Position numbers and translations under genes: made by a program | Assembly: GCA_900539775.1 (NCBI GenBank) | Contig: UQDL01000004.1 | Coordinates: forward strand, 110,695-174,694 | Direction: 5' to 3' | Origin: an uncultured Anaerotruncus sp. | GTDB taxonomy: Bacteria > Bacillota > Clostridia > Oscillospirales > Acutalibacteraceae | DNA length: 64,000 nucleotides | In this document: positions 25,270 to 34,538 of the stretch, in pieces | Layout of the letters: every line of letters starts with the position of its first letter | Numbering within the stretch: the stretch's first letter is position 1 | Notes under the pieces: model-generated | Database searches by the model: none | What the model saw: only the letters and a program-made list of their open reading frames with translations | What the model was told of the DNA's origin: nothing

Positions 25270-25301
25270 AAAAAACAAGCAAGAGCCTTAACTCTTGCTT
25301 G
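25270..25301 (-). terminator. Strong hairpin terminator between glgP and the GH13 gene
   Basis: On the minus strand CAAGCAAGAG (25301-25292) and CTCTTGCTTG (25285-25276) are perfect 10-base arms with a 6-base loop, followed directly by T6 (25275-25270). The GH13 ribosome binding site starts next to the T-run. Confidence 0.85.
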
Positions 25302-25344
25302 CATAATCAGCATTAAATCTTATTTAGCGGCCTTTGCCGATTTT

Positions 25345-27810
25345 TCAGCCTTTGCCTTTTTTTGCAGCGGTTTCCTTTTTCGGAGCCGGAGCACTTTTTT
25401 CCTGAGGGAAAACAACGGGCTTTGTGTGCCAGATATTTTCGGCATATTCAGTGATTGCTCTGTCGGCGCTGAAAATTCCCGCACCGCTGATATTCATGAG
25501 CGACATTTTTGCAAAGCGCTCTTTATCTTTATAAATTTCTGCGGAGAGCTGCTGAGCCTTTTGATAATCCGCAAAATCGGCAAGAGCCATATAGGGATCA
25601 ACATTCATAAGGCTTGAAGTAAATTCGCCAAAGGTTTTACCGTCTACACCCGCATTGATAAAATCAATAACATCCTTAAGAACACGGTTATTATTGATAT
25701 AATCCATAGGATGATAGCCGCGCTGCTTAAGCTGCTCAACCTCCGGAGTTTTAAGGCCGAAGATTATAATATTGTCGTCGCCTACGGCATTTGCAATTTC
25801 AACATTGGCGCCGTCAAGCGTGCCGAGGGTTACTGCGCCGTTGAGCATAAGTTTCATATTGCCGGTGCCGGAAGCTTCTGTGCCTGCAAGCGAAATTTGC
25901 TCTGAAAAATCTGCGGCGGGCATAAGCACCTCTGCAAGGCTGACATTATATTCTTCCATAAACACAACTTTGAGCTTATCATTAACATCTTTATCATTAT
26001 TGATAACATTTGAAATTGCATCTATAAGCTGAATTGTTTTCTTTGCCATAAAATAGCCGGGGGCTGCTTTTGAAGCAAATATATAAGTTCTCGGCACAAA
26101 ATCCGCATTTGGATTTGCTTTAAGCATTTGATATTCTGCAATGATATTAAGAATGTTGAGGCTTTGCCTTTTATATTCATGAAGCCTTTTAACCTGCACA
26201 TCAAAAATTGAATCCGGGTTAATATCTATGCCGTTTCTCTTTTTAACAATTTTTGCAAAGCGCTCTTTATTTTGGCGCTTAACGGCCATAATATCGGCAA
26301 GCACCTTTTTATCGTCTTTATATTCACGAAGCTTCAAAAGCTCATTGCTTTTGGTGATAAAATCGCTGCCGATAAGCTTTGTGATATAATCCGTGAGAAG
26401 CGGATTTGATTGGCATATCCATCTTCTGAACGCAATGCCGTTTGTAACATTTTTAAACTTATCGGGAGTGATTGAATAAAAATCATTGAAAACCGTTTCC
26501 TTAAGAATTTCCGAATGAAGTGCAGAAACGCCGTTTACGGAATGAGAACCTGCAACGCAAAGATTTGCCATTCTTACAACTCCGCCGGAAATGATTGCCA
26601 TTCTTTCAACCTTATCGGCATCATGCGTGGTGCACCAAACATATGCACGGAAGCGATTATCGATTTCCTTTGTGATTTCATAAAGGCGGGGAAGCAATCT
26701 CTTATAAAGCTCTTCGCTCCAGCATTCAAGAGCCTCTTTCATAACGGTGTGGTTTGTGTAAGCCACTGTTTTGGTTACAATATTCCAAGCATCATCCCAG
26801 CCGTAGCCGCATTCATCAAGCATAATGCGCATAAGCTCCGGAATAGCCATTGTGGGATGAGTGTCGTTAATATGAATTGCGATTTTTTCGGGGAGATTAT
26901 CAAGAGTGCTGTATTCCGTGAGGTGGCGGCGGATAATATCCTGAATTGAAGCCGACACAAGGAAATACTGCTGGCGAAGACGAAGCGACTTGCCTTCCGG
27001 AGAATTATCTGCAGGATAAAGGATTTTTGAAATAGCCTCTGCCATTGCAGACTGCTCCATTGCGCGCATATATTCGCCCTGATTGAAAAGGCTCATATCA
27101 AGCGAGGGCTTAACGGAAGCCCAAAGGCGAAGCCTTGAAACGCCCTGCCCCTTGCCGGATACATACATATCATAAGGCACTGCGGTTACGGTGTTGCAAT
27201 CCTTTTGCTCCACACGATGAAAATCGCCGTCCCAGCTTTCCTCAACATGGCCTTCAAACTTAACCTCAACACTTCTTTCTTCACGGGGAACAAGCCAAAC
27301 ATCGCCTCCGGGAAGCCAGAAATCGGGCAATTCGGTTTGCCAGCCGTCAACAAGCTTTTGCTTGAATATACCTGCTTCATAGCGGATTGAATAGCCCATT
27401 GACTGATAGCCGTCTGTGGCAAGGCCGTCAAGATAGCAAGCGGCAAGTCTGCCGAGGCCGCCGTTGCCGAGACCCGCATCCGGTTCAAGCTCATAAAGCC
27501 TGTTAAGGCTTACGCCGAAGCTGTTCAAAGCCTTATCAAAAACATCAATAAGATTCAAGTTATAAAGATTATTTTTAAGCGAACGCCCCATAAGGAATTC
27601 CATGCAAAGATAATAAATCTTTTTGGAATCCTGGCCGTTTGCAACATGGCGAAATTCGCTGTTTTTTGCAGCAAGATCATCACGCACAATCATTGCAACC
27701 GCTTTATAATACTGCTCTTCCGTGGCATCCTGCGGAGTTACTCCGAAGAAATGGCTGAGCTTATCGTTTATCATTTGCTTTGCGTTTTCAACCGAAATTG
27801 ATGATTTCAT
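25345..27810 (-). CDS. glgP: Glycogen/maltodextrin phosphorylase
   Basis: An 821-residue GT35 phosphorylase releasing glucose-1-phosphate from glycogen or maltodextrin. It starts at the ATG at 27810, eight bases after GGAGG; the TTG five codons upstream is inside that site. Blocks: LEPDAGLGNGGLGRLAACY, INDTHPTMAIPELMR, DVQVKRLHEYKRQ and the PLP-lysine region EASGTGNMKLMLNGA. The body ends near DRAITEYAENIWHTKPV, and a Lys/Ala/Pro tail follows. The tail stops at TGA 25345 after an A7 tract (25357-25363). With six A the frame would continue in the same Lys/Ala style to TAA at 25320. One base decides which tail is made. Confidence 0.97.
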   Translation of the reverse strand: MKSSISVENAKQMINDKLSHFFGVTPQDATEEQYYKAVAMIVRDDLAAKNSEFRHVANGQDSKKIYYLCMEFLMGRSLKNNLYNLNLIDVFDKALNSFGVSLNRLYELEPDAGLGNGGLGRLAACYLDGLATDGYQSMGYSIRYEAGIFKQKLVDGWQTELPDFWLPGGDVWLVPREERSVEVKFEGHVEESWDGDFHRVEQKDCNTVTAVPYDMYVSGKGQGVSRLRLWASVKPSLDMSLFNQGEYMRAMEQSAMAEAISKILYPADNSPEGKSLRLRQQYFLVSASIQDIIRRHLTEYSTLDNLPEKIAIHINDTHPTMAIPELMRIMLDECGYGWDDAWNIVTKTVAYTNHTVMKEALECWSEELYKRLLPRLYEITKEIDNRFRAYVWCTTHDADKVERMAIISGGVVRMANLCVAGSHSVNGVSALHSEILKETVFNDFYSITPDKFKNVTNGIAFRRWICQSNPLLTDYITKLIGSDFITKSNELLKLREYKDDKKVLADIMAVKRQNKERFAKIVKKRNGIDINPDSIFDVQVKRLHEYKRQSLNILNIIAEYQMLKANPNADFVPRTYIFASKAAPGYFMAKKTIQLIDAISNVINNDKDVNDKLKVVFMEEYNVSLAEVLMPAADFSEQISLAGTEASGTGNMKLMLNGAVTLGTLDGANVEIANAVGDDNIIIFGLKTPEVEQLKQRGYHPMDYINNNRVLKDVIDFINAGVDGKTFGEFTSSLMNVDPYMALADFADYQKAQQLSAEIYKDKERFAKMSLMNISGAGIFSADRAITEYAENIWHTKPVVFPQEKSAPAPKKETAAKKGKG

Positions 27811-27908
27811 ATGCAAAACCTCCAAAATATTTACAAAAGAGCGGCCGTTTGCCGCACTATATTGTTAATTATACACTAAAAAAGCCCATTATTCAATACC
27901 TAATGAAA

Positions 27909-29342
27909 TCAGCGCTTTTTCTTTTTTAAGAACTTTCCGAGCAGCAGCACAATAATATCCTTTACCGCCTTGTAATTAACAAGCACAATAATAAGCATTA
28001 TTGCTGCGCAAACACCGAAGGTGCCCCATTCGCCGAAGGGAGAAACTATCATGATAACACATTCCGCAAGCATAAGAGCAACAGACGGGAAAAATGACGC
28101 CGAATTTATTTTTATTTCAACAAACTGCCTTGTGTTAAACACACGAATAATAAACACACAAACAAACGAAATTGCCGTTGCGATTGCGGCGCCGTAAGGG
28201 CCGAGAACAGGAATAAGAATTAAATTAAGCACTATATTAACAACTGCACCTGCGCCTGCGGTGAGCATGGAAAGAGTGCTCTTTTTTTCCGCCATATAAA
28301 CAGAAGCATAAAAATTAACAAGGCAGGAAAAGGTGGTGGCAATAACAAGAATGGGAACATAATGCCAAGAATCATAATAATCCCTGCCCAGATAAAGCCG
28401 TGTGATTATGCGGGCACCTGCAATCAGCACGGCACCGACGGCGATAAGAGCGCCGCTGTAAACCCTGAAAACCTGGGAGAAAAAGCGAGATTTACCATCG
28501 TTGTCATATTCATCAACAGCGGAAAGCTGCCACGCATCAATAAATATTGAGGCAAAAATAACAACAAAATTCGGAATTTTGTAAGCAGCGGTGTAAATGC
28601 CGCTTTGCGAAACGCCGTTAAAATAAGTGACCATATATTGATCCGAAACATTTATTATCCACCACAAAATAATTGTGGGAATAAGCGGAATGCAATATTT
28701 AAGCATCGGCACAACGGTGTTTTTTTTCAGGCCTTGGCGAATGCCTACAAAGCGCCACAGCTTTGCGCAAACAAACATAAATAAAACCGAAAGCATATCG
28801 CTTGTGAATATTGCCAATATATAGCCGTATATACCCCAATTGAAGGCTCCGAGATAAAGGAATGTGAAGCCGGCCGAGGTTGCCGTGGCAATAACACCGT
28901 CAACAGCATAAAGCTTAACATGGCCCGAGCCACGCACAAATTGCTGGCAAAGCTGCCTGAGCGACGAGCCGAGCAGCATAAGATAAAGCAAGATTGTGTA
29001 TTGCCCGAAATTAAAATCATTGATTGTGATTTTTACAACCAAAGGAGAAAACAGGCAAAAAATCGCAAAACCGATTAAAGTGGTGGCAATGCCGGTGCTG
29101 AAAACGCACTTCTTATCGCTTTGCTTATCAAGCGCAAAGCGAAGCGCTGCGGAATTAACCGCCAATGTAACTATCGGCACAAGAATATTAACCGCATTTT
29201 GAATCAATGTTGCGCCGCCGAAATCCCCCGTTGCCATAACACGGGTGTAAAAGAAAGTGAGTATCAATGTGAGCAGCTTTGACGAAAATGTGCCTATTGC
29301 AAAAACTATTGTATTTGATGCCAGCTTCTTATACTTATCCAT
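27909..29342 (-). CDS. Polysaccharide biosynthesis flippase (MOP superfamily)
   Basis: A 477-residue membrane protein with about twelve to fourteen helices, matching the oligosaccharide flippase branch of the MOP superfamily (Wzx-like). It starts MDKYKKLASNTIVFAIGTFSSK, typical of lipid-linked sugar flippases. AAAGGAATTTTTA precedes the ATG. No glycosyltransferase locus is next to it, so the glycan carried is unknown. It is followed by glgP and preceded by proA on the same strand. Confidence 0.9.
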   Translation of the reverse strand: MDKYKKLASNTIVFAIGTFSSKLLTLILTFFYTRVMATGDFGGATLIQNAVNILVPIVTLAVNSAALRFALDKQSDKKCVFSTGIATTLIGFAIFCLFSPLVVKITINDFNFGQYTILLYLMLLGSSLRQLCQQFVRGSGHVKLYAVDGVIATATSAGFTFLYLGAFNWGIYGYILAIFTSDMLSVLFMFVCAKLWRFVGIRQGLKKNTVVPMLKYCIPLIPTIILWWIINVSDQYMVTYFNGVSQSGIYTAAYKIPNFVVIFASIFIDAWQLSAVDEYDNDGKSRFFSQVFRVYSGALIAVGAVLIAGARIITRLYLGRDYYDSWHYVPILVIATTFSCLVNFYASVYMAEKKSTLSMLTAGAGAVVNIVLNLILIPVLGPYGAAIATAISFVCVFIIRVFNTRQFVEIKINSASFFPSVALMLAECVIMIVSPFGEWGTFGVCAAIMLIIVLVNYKAVKDIIVLLLGKFLKKKKR

Positions 29343-29360
29343 TAAAAATTCCTTTAGCCT

Positions 29361-30596
29361 TTAACGAACTTGGCCGTTGCCGTAAATTAAATATTTGGTG
29401 GTGGTAAGCTCTCTCAAGCCCATAGGGCCTCTTGCATGAAGCTTTTGGGTTGAAATGCCGATTTCGGCGCCAAGGCCGAATTCGCCGCCATCCGTAAATC
29501 TTGTGGAGGCATTAACATAAACCGACGAAGAATCAACCCTTGCAAGAAATTCGTTTGCATTTTCCTGATTTTGAGTGATTATTGCCTCGCTGTGCTTTGT
29601 GGAATACTTATTTATGTGCCTGATTGCCTCATCAAGGCTGTCAACCGTTTTAACGCTGATTATATAATCAAGATATTCCTCTGCAAAATCTTCGTCACTT
29701 GCAGGCAAAACACCGTTTGCCGCAATCATTGCACGCTCATCGCCGCGCATTTCAACATTCTTTGTATCAAGCCTTTCCTTAATAACGGGAAGAGCTTTAT
29801 TTATTATGCCCGAATGAATCACAAGGCTTTCACACGCATTGCAAACACCTATGCGCTGAGTTTTTGCGTTAAAAATAATGTTTGCAGCCATTTCAATATC
29901 TGCGCTTTCATCAACATAAATATGGCAATTGCCCGAGCCTGTTTCAATAACTGGAACGGTTGAATTGCGCACAACATTTCTGATGAGCCCCTTTCCGCCG
30001 CGTGGAATAAGGCAATCTATATATCCGTTCATCTGCATCATTTGATTTGCCGATTCACGGGAAATATCCGTTACAAGCTGAATGCAGTTTTTATCAAAGC
30101 CGCAATTTTCAATTGCAAAGCGCATAACGGAAGCCAGTGCCATATTGGAATTGATAGCTTCCTTGCCGCCCCTTAAAATAACGGCATTTGAGCTTTTGAG
30201 GCACAATACCGCCGCATCAACGGTTACATTGGGGCGAGCCTCATAAATAATGCCGATAACGCCGATCGGCACGGAAACTTTTTTAATATCAAGGCCGTTC
30301 GGCCTTTTGATTTCATCAAGCAACCTGCCGCAAGGATCGGGCAAGGATGCCACATTTTCAACAGCCTTTGCAATATCGTCTATTCTGGCATCGTTAAGCA
30401 TAAGTCTGTCCAGCAAGCCGTCATTCAAGCCTGCCGCCTTGCCGTTTTCGATATCCTTTTTATTTTCAAGAACGATTGTTTCGCTGTTTTCACGCAATGC
30501 CGCCGCAATTGCAAGCAGCGCCTCGTTTTTTTGTTGCGTTGTTACAGTTGCAAGAAAATCTTTTGCCGCAAGCGCTCTTTCACCAAGCCTAATCAT
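29361..30596 (-). CDS. proA: Glutamate-5-semialdehyde dehydrogenase (gamma-glutamyl phosphate reductase)
   Basis: A 411-residue ProA, the second enzyme of proline synthesis, reducing gamma-glutamyl phosphate with NADPH. VPIGVIGIIYEARPNVTVDA is the NADP-binding start, and the active-site Cys lies in QRIGVCNACESLV. The C-terminus has TRFTDGGEFGLGAEIGISTQ. The ATG overlaps the last base of the proB stop codon (TAATG), so the genes are coupled. Confidence 0.98.
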   Translation of the reverse strand: MIRLGERALAAKDFLATVTTQQKNEALLAIAAALRENSETIVLENKKDIENGKAAGLNDGLLDRLMLNDARIDDIAKAVENVASLPDPCGRLLDEIKRPNGLDIKKVSVPIGVIGIIYEARPNVTVDAAVLCLKSSNAVILRGGKEAINSNMALASVMRFAIENCGFDKNCIQLVTDISRESANQMMQMNGYIDCLIPRGGKGLIRNVVRNSTVPVIETGSGNCHIYVDESADIEMAANIIFNAKTQRIGVCNACESLVIHSGIINKALPVIKERLDTKNVEMRGDERAMIAANGVLPASDEDFAEEYLDYIISVKTVDSLDEAIRHINKYSTKHSEAIITQNQENANEFLARVDSSSVYVNASTRFTDGGEFGLGAEIGISTQKLHARGPMGLRELTTTKYLIYGNGQVR

Positions 30597-31381
30597 TATT
30601 TCACCGCCTTAAAATATGTGCCGACGGGCTCGCCGTTTAATATTTTATAAATGTCCGTTGGCTTTTTACCGTTTGTGATAACAACGGGCACACCTGCCGA
30701 AACAGCGATTTCCGCCGCATTTATTTTTGTTATAAATCCGCCCGTGCCTCTTGCGCCCGCAGAGCCGGTGATGGATTTAATATTATCATCAATTATATCA
30801 ACCTGTTTTATCAGCTTTGCATTTGGATTTTCAGACGGATTACCGTCATACAAACCGTCTGTATCCGTTAACAAGACCAAAAGATCCGCCTCGCTGAAAA
30901 CAGCAACGCTTGCCGAAAGGCAATCATTATCGCCGTTTAAGAGCTCTTCAACCGAAACGGAATCATTTTCATTCATAATCGGCAGGCAATCATATTCAAG
31001 CAGTTGATTGATTGTGTTTACCAAATGCGTTTTGCTTTCCGGATTTTGCAATTCATCATAGGTGAAAAGCAATTGGCTTACTATCACGCCGTATTCGGAG
31101 AAAAGCTTATCATAAAGAAACATCATTTCGCTTTGGCCCACCGCCGCAGCAGCCTGAAGGCACTGAGTTGCAGTTGGCCTTTGCGCAAGGCGAAGCCTGC
31201 TTGTGCCAACGGAAATTGCCCCCGAGGAAACAAGAATTATTTGATTGCCGGCGTTTTTAAGATCTGAAAGCACCGATGCAAGCTTTGCCATAAGTGCAAT
31301 ATTTGCTTTGCCGGTTTCATGAGTAAGAGTTGAGGTGCCGACTTTAACCACAATTCTTTTTTTTCCGTTTTTTAATGCCAT
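30596..31381 (-). CDS. proB: Glutamate 5-kinase, short form without PUA domain
   Basis: A 261-residue amino acid kinase that phosphorylates glutamate in the first step of proline synthesis. The core is complete: RIVVKVGTSTLTHETG, ILVSSGAISVG, IMNENDSVSVEE and LTDTDGLYDGNP. It lacks the roughly 100-residue C-terminal PUA domain of the E. coli enzyme, as in many Clostridia. The gene precedes proA; proC is not in the window. Confidence 0.97.
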   Translation of the reverse strand: MALKNGKKRIVVKVGTSTLTHETGKANIALMAKLASVLSDLKNAGNQIILVSSGAISVGTSRLRLAQRPTATQCLQAAAAVGQSEMMFLYDKLFSEYGVIVSQLLFTYDELQNPESKTHLVNTINQLLEYDCLPIMNENDSVSVEELLNGDNDCLSASVAVFSEADLLVLLTDTDGLYDGNPSENPNAKLIKQVDIIDDNIKSITGSAGARGTGGFITKINAAEIAVSAGVPVVITNGKKPTDIYKILNGEPVGTYFKAVK

Positions 31382-31598
31382 TGTTTTTACCTGCTTTATT
31401 ATAAAAATTTATACCTATTATTCCATTTTAATTAAAATATTATAGCACACAGCAATTAAATAAAGCAAGGCTTTGAGCGTGTTTTTAACATTCACGGCAC
31501 TTAAAGCCGCAAAAAAATTATAAATGCGAATGAATTTTTATTTTTGGGGCACAATGCGTATAGACACATAAAGAATTTTTGCGAAAGGAATTGATTTA

Positions 31599-32912
31599 AT
31601 GAAAAGGCGAAACATAGTGCGGCTGTGTTCCTTTGCAATTTGCTTGGCCGCAGCTTTGAGCGCGGCAGCGATAAGCCAGCACAGTGAAAGCAGCAAATAC
31701 CAATTGAGGCTTGAAGCGGCATACCGGCGAAACTTAACCCAGCTTTCAGAATGCCTTGATTCAATAGAAACGAGCCTTGAGAAAAGCCAATATGCGGCAT
31801 CGCAAGAAATGATGGGCACTCTTTCAAGCGACCTTTACGCCGAATGCACCACGGCAAAAAATTCGCTTTCCGCCTTGCCCGTCAGCCAGCTTGATCTTGA
31901 CGGTGCTTACAAATTTTTGAGTCAGGCGGCAGATTACGCAAAATACATTTCAACAAAAGATGAAATTTCGCAATCCGATTATGATAATCTTGCGCTTTTG
32001 CTTACCTACGCAAAAAAATATGCAGACTACACTGAAAAAATAGTGCAAAAATGTGCCGCAGGCGGAAAAATAACGGAAAATGAGGTGCTGCCGCAAGGAA
32101 GCTCCGAAATGAAGGTTTCATCTTTTTCGCTTGATTTTACAACAGCGGAAAACACTTTTGAAAACTACCCAACCCTGCTTTATGACGGCCCGTTTGCAGA
32201 TGCGGTTTTAAGCAAAGAATCGGCAATGATAAAAGCCGCCGAACGCCGCAGCAGAGACGAATGCCAGCGCATAGCCGCCCGAGCGTTAGGAGTTGACGAG
32301 AGCGGAGTTGTTTACAAAAACGAGGAAAGCGGCACCATTCCGGCATATGTTTTTTCCTACAAGTTTTGCACGATTTCCGTTTCCAAAAACGGCGGATATA
32401 TAGTTTATATTCTGAACGAAAGCAACATCAGAAGCAACTCCGTAACAGAGGAAAATGCAATTAACGTGGCAAAAAACTTTTTGGAAAAAATAGGATATTC
32501 CGGCATGAAAGAAAGCTATTATGCGGTTTACAACAATGTTTGCACAATAAATTTTGCCTATGAAAACGGCGGCATAACTTATTACCCTGATTTAATCAAG
32601 GTTGGAATTTCACTTTCGGACGGCAGCATTTATTCGCTTGAGGCAAGAGGATATTTAACAAACCACACAGAGCGAGCAGCTCCGGATTTAAGCAATGCGG
32701 CACCGGCAAAGCTGAGCCCGACGGCAGAGCAAATTTCCGCCAAGCCGTGCCTTATTCCTAAAAAAGACGGCAAAGAGGTTTTTTGCATTGAAACCCGCTG
32801 CAAAAACAAGAGCACGGGGCAGGAGGTGCTTATTTACACCAATGCCGAAACCGGCAAGGAGGAGGATATTTTGCTGCTGCTTTACTCCGACAGCGGCACG
32901 CTGACAAAATAG
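31599..32912 (+). CDS. ypeB: Germination protein YpeB
   Basis: A 437-residue spore inner-membrane protein. It begins with a membrane anchor (IVRLCSFAICLAAALSAAA, about 5-24), continues with the helical YpeB domain (25-200), then PepSY-like repeats to the C-terminus (SVTEENAINVAKNFLEKIGY). In Bacillus YpeB is needed to place and stabilise the cortex-lytic enzyme SleB. No sleB gene is beside it here, which is unusual because the two are normally in one operon. GCGAAAGGAAT precedes the ATG; I could not identify a convincing sigma-G promoter. Confidence 0.92.
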   Translation: MKRRNIVRLCSFAICLAAALSAAAISQHSESSKYQLRLEAAYRRNLTQLSECLDSIETSLEKSQYAASQEMMGTLSSDLYAECTTAKNSLSALPVSQLDLDGAYKFLSQAADYAKYISTKDEISQSDYDNLALLLTYAKKYADYTEKIVQKCAAGGKITENEVLPQGSSEMKVSSFSLDFTTAENTFENYPTLLYDGPFADAVLSKESAMIKAAERRSRDECQRIAARALGVDESGVVYKNEESGTIPAYVFSYKFCTISVSKNGGYIVYILNESNIRSNSVTEENAINVAKNFLEKIGYSGMKESYYAVYNNVCTINFAYENGGITYYPDLIKVGISLSDGSIYSLEARGYLTNHTERAAPDLSNAAPAKLSPTAEQISAKPCLIPKKDGKEVFCIETRCKNKSTGQEVLIYTNAETGKEEDILLLLYSDSGTLTK

Positions 32913-33004
32913 CCTTTTTTAAAAGCAGGCAAAGCAAAATTTGAAAATAAAAAAGCCTCGGCCAAATCAACTTGCCGAAGCACAACAAAAGGAAGGAAAA
33001 CAAT

Positions 33005-33286
33005 ATGAAAAAGAGCATAATTATTATTTCTTTAATTGCCGTTTGCGGCGCAGCTGTTTTTGCAGGCTGCTCAAACAAGAAAAACGATTTGCCGACAACC
33101 ACAACGCTGACAACGGCACAAACCACTTCGGAAACCACAAACAAAGCAGAAGAGGCGCTTACCAAAGCCGGCGAAAACGCAAGCGAAGCATTATCAGATG
33201 CAGGCGATGCTGTGGGAGAGGCGGCAAGCGGAGCGGGCGGCGCCGTTTCAAAAGCGGGAGAAGCTGTTAAAGACGGCTTAAAATAA
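33005..33286 (+). CDS. Small lipoprotein with Ala/Gly amphipathic tail
   Basis: A 93-residue protein starting at the ATG at 33005 (GGAAGGAAAACAAT upstream). The signal is MKKSIIIISLIAVCGAAVF and the lipobox AGC places lipid-modified Cys at residue 21. A Thr-rich linker follows. The last 50 residues form an 11-like repeat pattern (ALTKAGENASEALSDAGDA, then VGEAASGAGGAVSKAGEAV) suggesting an amphipathic helix of the apolipoprotein/LEA style. Function unknown; an envelope or stress role is only a guess. It follows ypeB by 92 bases and ends at a strong terminator. Confidence 0.85.
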   Translation: MKKSIIIISLIAVCGAAVFAGCSNKKNDLPTTTTLTTAQTTSETTNKAEEALTKAGENASEALSDAGDAVGEAASGAGGAVSKAGEAVKDGLK

Positions 33287-33311
33287 CTTTTCAAGCACAC
33301 AAAAAGCAGAA

Positions 33312-33349
33312 AATCCGCCGCACCTGTTTTGATGCGGCGGATTCTTTTT
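33312..33349 (+). terminator. Terminator after the small lipoprotein gene
   Basis: AATCCGCCGCA (33312-33322) pairs with TGCGGCGGATT (33333-33343), then CTTTTT. Confidence 0.9.
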
Positions 33350-33365
33350 GCGCACAAATATACAG

Positions 33366-33393
33366 CACAAAAAATGCCGCAAGCGCACTGCGC
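33366..33393 (-). terminator. Terminator of the CD1247-type gene
   Basis: AAATGCCG and CGGCATTT arms with inner AAGCGCA/TGCGCTT; on the minus strand a T-run follows. Confidence 0.8.
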
Positions 33394-33429
33394 TTACGGC
33401 ATTTAAATTATTTTATTGCAAGCAGAAAA

Positions 33430-33843
33430 TTATTCCTCTGTGGGAGCTTCCTCATCTTCATCATCTGCAACGAAGCCGAGCTCAAGAAATTCACCGCAAG
33501 AGGGGCACTCTACGCCGCCTTCTTCAACAGTGTCTGCATCAACAACAAATTCCTCGCCGCAATTGGGGCAAGAGATGCAATATTCATCGTCTTCCTCATC
33601 ATCGCAGCAATCGCAATAATCCTCATCTGCAAGAAATTCCTCAACATCTGCAAGATCCTGATCGATTTCATCAACCTGATCTGCAAGAGCATCAACATCC
33701 TCGCCAAGGCCGTCCATATCCTGCATAATGCTGTCAAGCACATCAATAACGGCCCTAAACATTTTGGTTTCTTTTTTATTATCGTCAAAATCAAGGCCGT
33801 CAAGCAAGCCTTTGAGATAACCGAGTTTTTCAACAGTATTCAT
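33430..33843 (-). CDS. CD1247 N-terminal domain protein with zinc ribbon
   Basis: A 137-residue acidic protein. The first 75 residues (NTVEKLGYLKGLLDGLDFD onward, then a coiled coil DALADQVDEIDQDLADVEEF) match the CD1247 N-terminal domain seen across Clostridia. A zinc ribbon follows: CISCPNCGEEFVVDAD and ECPSCGEFL supply the Cys ligands, plus an extra CDCC. The C-terminus is Asp/Glu-rich. AAAGGC lies nine bases before the ATG at 33843. The role is unknown; it sits just downstream of efp. Confidence 0.88.
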   Translation of the reverse strand: MNTVEKLGYLKGLLDGLDFDDNKKETKMFRAVIDVLDSIMQDMDGLGEDVDALADQVDEIDQDLADVEEFLADEDYCDCCDDEEDDEYCISCPNCGEEFVVDADTVEEGGVECPSCGEFLELGFVADDEDEEAPTEE

Positions 33844-33934
33844 AAAATACAGCCTTTCCGCCGCAAAGCAATAAGGCAAATGCGCCGCCTGCGGCAATTT
33901 TGCGGCACGCCTTTATCTTATATAAATATTATGC

Positions 33935-34492
33935 TTATGCTCTTTCCATATATTCACAGGTTCTTGTGTCTACACGGATTTTATCGCCCTCGTTAATGAA
34001 AAGAGGTACACGGATTTCGGCACCCGTTTCAAGAGTTGCGGGTTTAAGAGTGTTTGTTGCGGTGTTGCCCTTGAAACCGGGATCGGTTTTTGTTACCTCA
34101 AGAGTAACGAAGGTTGGGGGCTCAACGCCGAAAACATTGCCCTTATAGGAAAGAATGCGGCAAATATCGTTTTCCTTAACGAACTTAAAGTTATCGCTCA
34201 AATCTGCCTCTGCAACGGGAATCATATCAAATGTTTCCTGATCCATAAAGTAATAAAGACCGGAATCATTATATGAATAAACCATATCTTTTCTTTCAAT
34301 AAATGCAGTTGGGAATTTTTCCGTTGGGTTAAAGGTTCTTTCAACAACAGAGCCTTGAATAACATTCTTGATTTTAGCTCTAACGAATGCAGCGCCTTTA
34401 CCCGGCTTTACATGCTGAAATTCAACGATTTGATAAACCTGACCGTCCATTTCAAAAGTAACGCCGTTTCTGAAATCGCCTGCTGATACCAT
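33935..34492 (-). CDS. efp: Elongation factor P
   Basis: A 185-residue EF-P, which helps ribosomes through poly-proline stretches. KOW-like domain I ends in VKPGKGAAFVR with Lys32 at the tip of the modification loop, flanked by Pro30 and Gly31/33 as in the Bacillus type. Two OB domains follow. The start is the ATG at 34492, preceded by GGAGGTACAAATT; the TTG at 34507 overlaps that site. It follows aroQ on the same strand. Confidence 0.98.
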   Translation of the reverse strand: MVSAGDFRNGVTFEMDGQVYQIVEFQHVKPGKGAAFVRAKIKNVIQGSVVERTFNPTEKFPTAFIERKDMVYSYNDSGLYYFMDQETFDMIPVAEADLSDNFKFVKENDICRILSYKGNVFGVEPPTFVTLEVTKTDPGFKGNTATNTLKPATLETGAEIRVPLFINEGDKIRVDTRTCEYMERA

Positions 34493-34538
34493 AATTTGTA
34501 CCTCCAAAGTTGTAGTTATAATTTAATACATTATTATT

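Noticed and set aside
31531..31556. Possible sigma-G promoter (TGAATT ... CACAATG) before ypeB
   Set aside because: Spacing is 13 rather than 17-18 bases, and the better-spaced -35 matches only four bases; too weak to annotate.
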